Source: an uncultured Leucothrix sp. (GTDB lineage: Bacteria; Pseudomonadota; Gammaproteobacteria; Thiotrichales; Thiotrichaceae). Taken from it: a stretch of DNA of 7,843 nt. The stretch is from positions 1-7,843 of the forward strand of contig CALKXC010000297.1 in assembly GCA_938004025.1 (NCBI GenBank), in the 5' to 3' direction. Each line of letters starts with the position of its first letter. Positions within the stretch are counted from its first letter, which is position 1. The position numbers and the translations under genes are program-made. This document shows positions 7,077 to 7,843 of the stretch, one piece after another. Below the pieces are notes generated by a model. That model made no database searches and was not told the origin of the DNA. It saw nothing but the letters and a program-made list of their open reading frames with translations.

Positions 7077-7771
7077 CTAAAACCGCTGAATCAACGTTAG
7101 TAGAACCGCTTGATGATCTCGCTGTCGTTGATTACCTAAAGCATAATCCAGCCTTCTTAATTCAAAACGACGAATTACTTGAAGTGCTAGAAGTGCATCA
7201 AGGCGTCACTGGGGCTACCTCATTACTTGAACGTCAAATCTCAGTGTTGCGTGGCAAGAATAAACACCTCGAAGATCAGTTAGATAATCTTATCGTTGCA
7301 GCGCGTAGTAATGAGCAGATCATGAAACGCCTGCAACACCTCACATTGGAGCTCTTGCGCGCCGATGATCTTGACATGCTACTAAGCACTTGTCAGGACG
7401 TACTCCGTGGTGACTTCAATTCTGACTTTGTGTCATTCAGACTGTTTCAAGACAAACCAAACGATTCAAACATGCCCGGTCTGCATTATGTGAAAAGTAA
7501 TCACACGATGATGAAAGCATTTGATGCGTTATTTAAAGACCTCAAACCTGTTTGTGGGCCGTGCCCTGAAGAACAGCTTAACTTCCTTTTCCGTGAAAAT
7601 GGTTCTCGTATTAAGTCTGTCGCGCTTATCCCACTGCAATGTAATCATTCTATTGGTTTACTTGCCTTAGGCAGTGTTGACCCAGATCGATTTCACAAAG
7701 GCATGGGAACTGTTTTTATTAGCCATCTTGGTGAGCTTATTGCCACCGCTATCTCTAAACATATGGAATAA
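7073..7771 (+). CDS. DUF484 family protein (YigA-like)
   Basis: This 232-residue protein matches the DUF484 family found between dapF and xerC in many gammaproteobacteria (YigA in E. coli). Its biochemical role is not established. The N-terminal part (about 12-45, DYLKHNPAFL) is the family's typical opening; residues 50-95 form a likely coiled coil rich in Leu, Glu, Gln and Lys; the rest (about 97-230) resembles a GAF-like fold, with VALIPLQ and IGLLALGSVDPDRF as the conserved core strands. A CGPC pair at 161-164 lies in the region just before EQLNFLF. There is no membrane segment or signal peptide. It starts in an ATGA overlap with dapF and ends five bases before xerC, so the three genes are very likely cotranscribed. 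Confidence 0.9.
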   Translation: MTKTAESTLVEPLDDLAVVDYLKHNPAFLIQNDELLEVLEVHQGVTGATSLLERQISVLRGKNKHLEDQLDNLIVAARSNEQIMKRLQHLTLELLRADDLDMLLSTCQDVLRGDFNSDFVSFRLFQDKPNDSNMPGLHYVKSNHTMMKAFDALFKDLKPVCGPCPEEQLNFLFRENGSRIKSVALIPLQCNHSIGLLALGSVDPDRFHKGMGTVFISHLGELIATAISKHME

Positions 7772-7776
7772 CCGTT

Positions 7777-7843
7777 ATGTCTGGGTCTTCACCTGTATTA
7801 GATCCAAACCTACAAACGTTTATTGAGTACCTTCAATACGAAC
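7777..7843 (+). CDS. xerC: Start of tyrosine recombinase XerC, cut by the window edge
   Basis: Twenty-two codons are visible from an ATG at 7777, after GGAATA in the end of the DUF484 gene, which is a reasonable Shine-Dalgarno. The residues LDPNLQTFIEYLQYE fit the first helix of the core-binding (SAM-like) N-terminal domain of XerC/XerD recombinases, which with the partner enzyme resolve chromosome dimers at dif. The catalytic domain is outside the window, so the call rests on this short helix plus the strong dapF-DUF484-xerC gene order. Confidence 0.8.
   Translation, partial: MSGSSPVLDPNLQTFIEYLQYE

Overview
The window looks like chromosomal DNA from a gammaproteobacterium of moderate to low GC content. 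The strongest pointer is the plus-strand order dapF, DUF484 gene, xerC, which is classic for gammaproteobacteria. UbiD-type ubiquinone biosynthesis and a periplasmic PBP4-type enzyme agree with this. The genus cannot be fixed from the sequence; no transposon, phage gene, CRISPR array, tRNA or rRNA was seen. Coding density is very high and no gene-free stretch exceeds about 160 bases.

Layout. Positions 1-5795 carry five minus-strand genes, in transcription order: bioF (5795-4611), ubiD (4614-3145), a dacB/PBP4-type D-Ala-D-Ala carboxypeptidase (3088-1628), a MotA/TolQ/ExbB-family channel gene (1596-574), and a single-TM ExbD-like gene (584 to beyond position 1). bioF and ubiD overlap by 4 bases, the two motor genes overlap by 11, and the other gaps are 56 and 31 bases with no visible terminator, so one long transcript is plausible. 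Upstream of bioF is tusA (6086-5856, minus), closed by a clear rho-independent terminator at 5837-5813. A divergent intergenic region (6087-6245) separates tusA from the plus-strand cluster dapF (6246-7076), DUF484 gene (7073-7771) and the start of xerC (7777 onward).

Function. Most genes are housekeeping: biotin ring assembly (BioF), ubiquinone ring decarboxylation (UbiD), peptidoglycan trimming (DacB), sulfur relay (TusA), meso-diaminopimelate supply for lysine and peptidoglycan (DapF), and chromosome dimer resolution (XerC). The least ordinary part is the left end. There a TolQ/ExbB-like protein is paired with an ExbD-like protein that keeps the family's Pro-Phe turn at the start of its membrane helix but has Ser where ExbD/TolR carry the proton-carrying Asp. 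The channel partner has an Asp in its last membrane helix. This suggests a variant ion-driven or non-conducting envelope complex distinct from TolQR and ExbBD. It is the best candidate for something under-described here. A second point of note is the bioF start, where a perfect TATAAT sits so close to the ATG that the mRNA could be leaderless.
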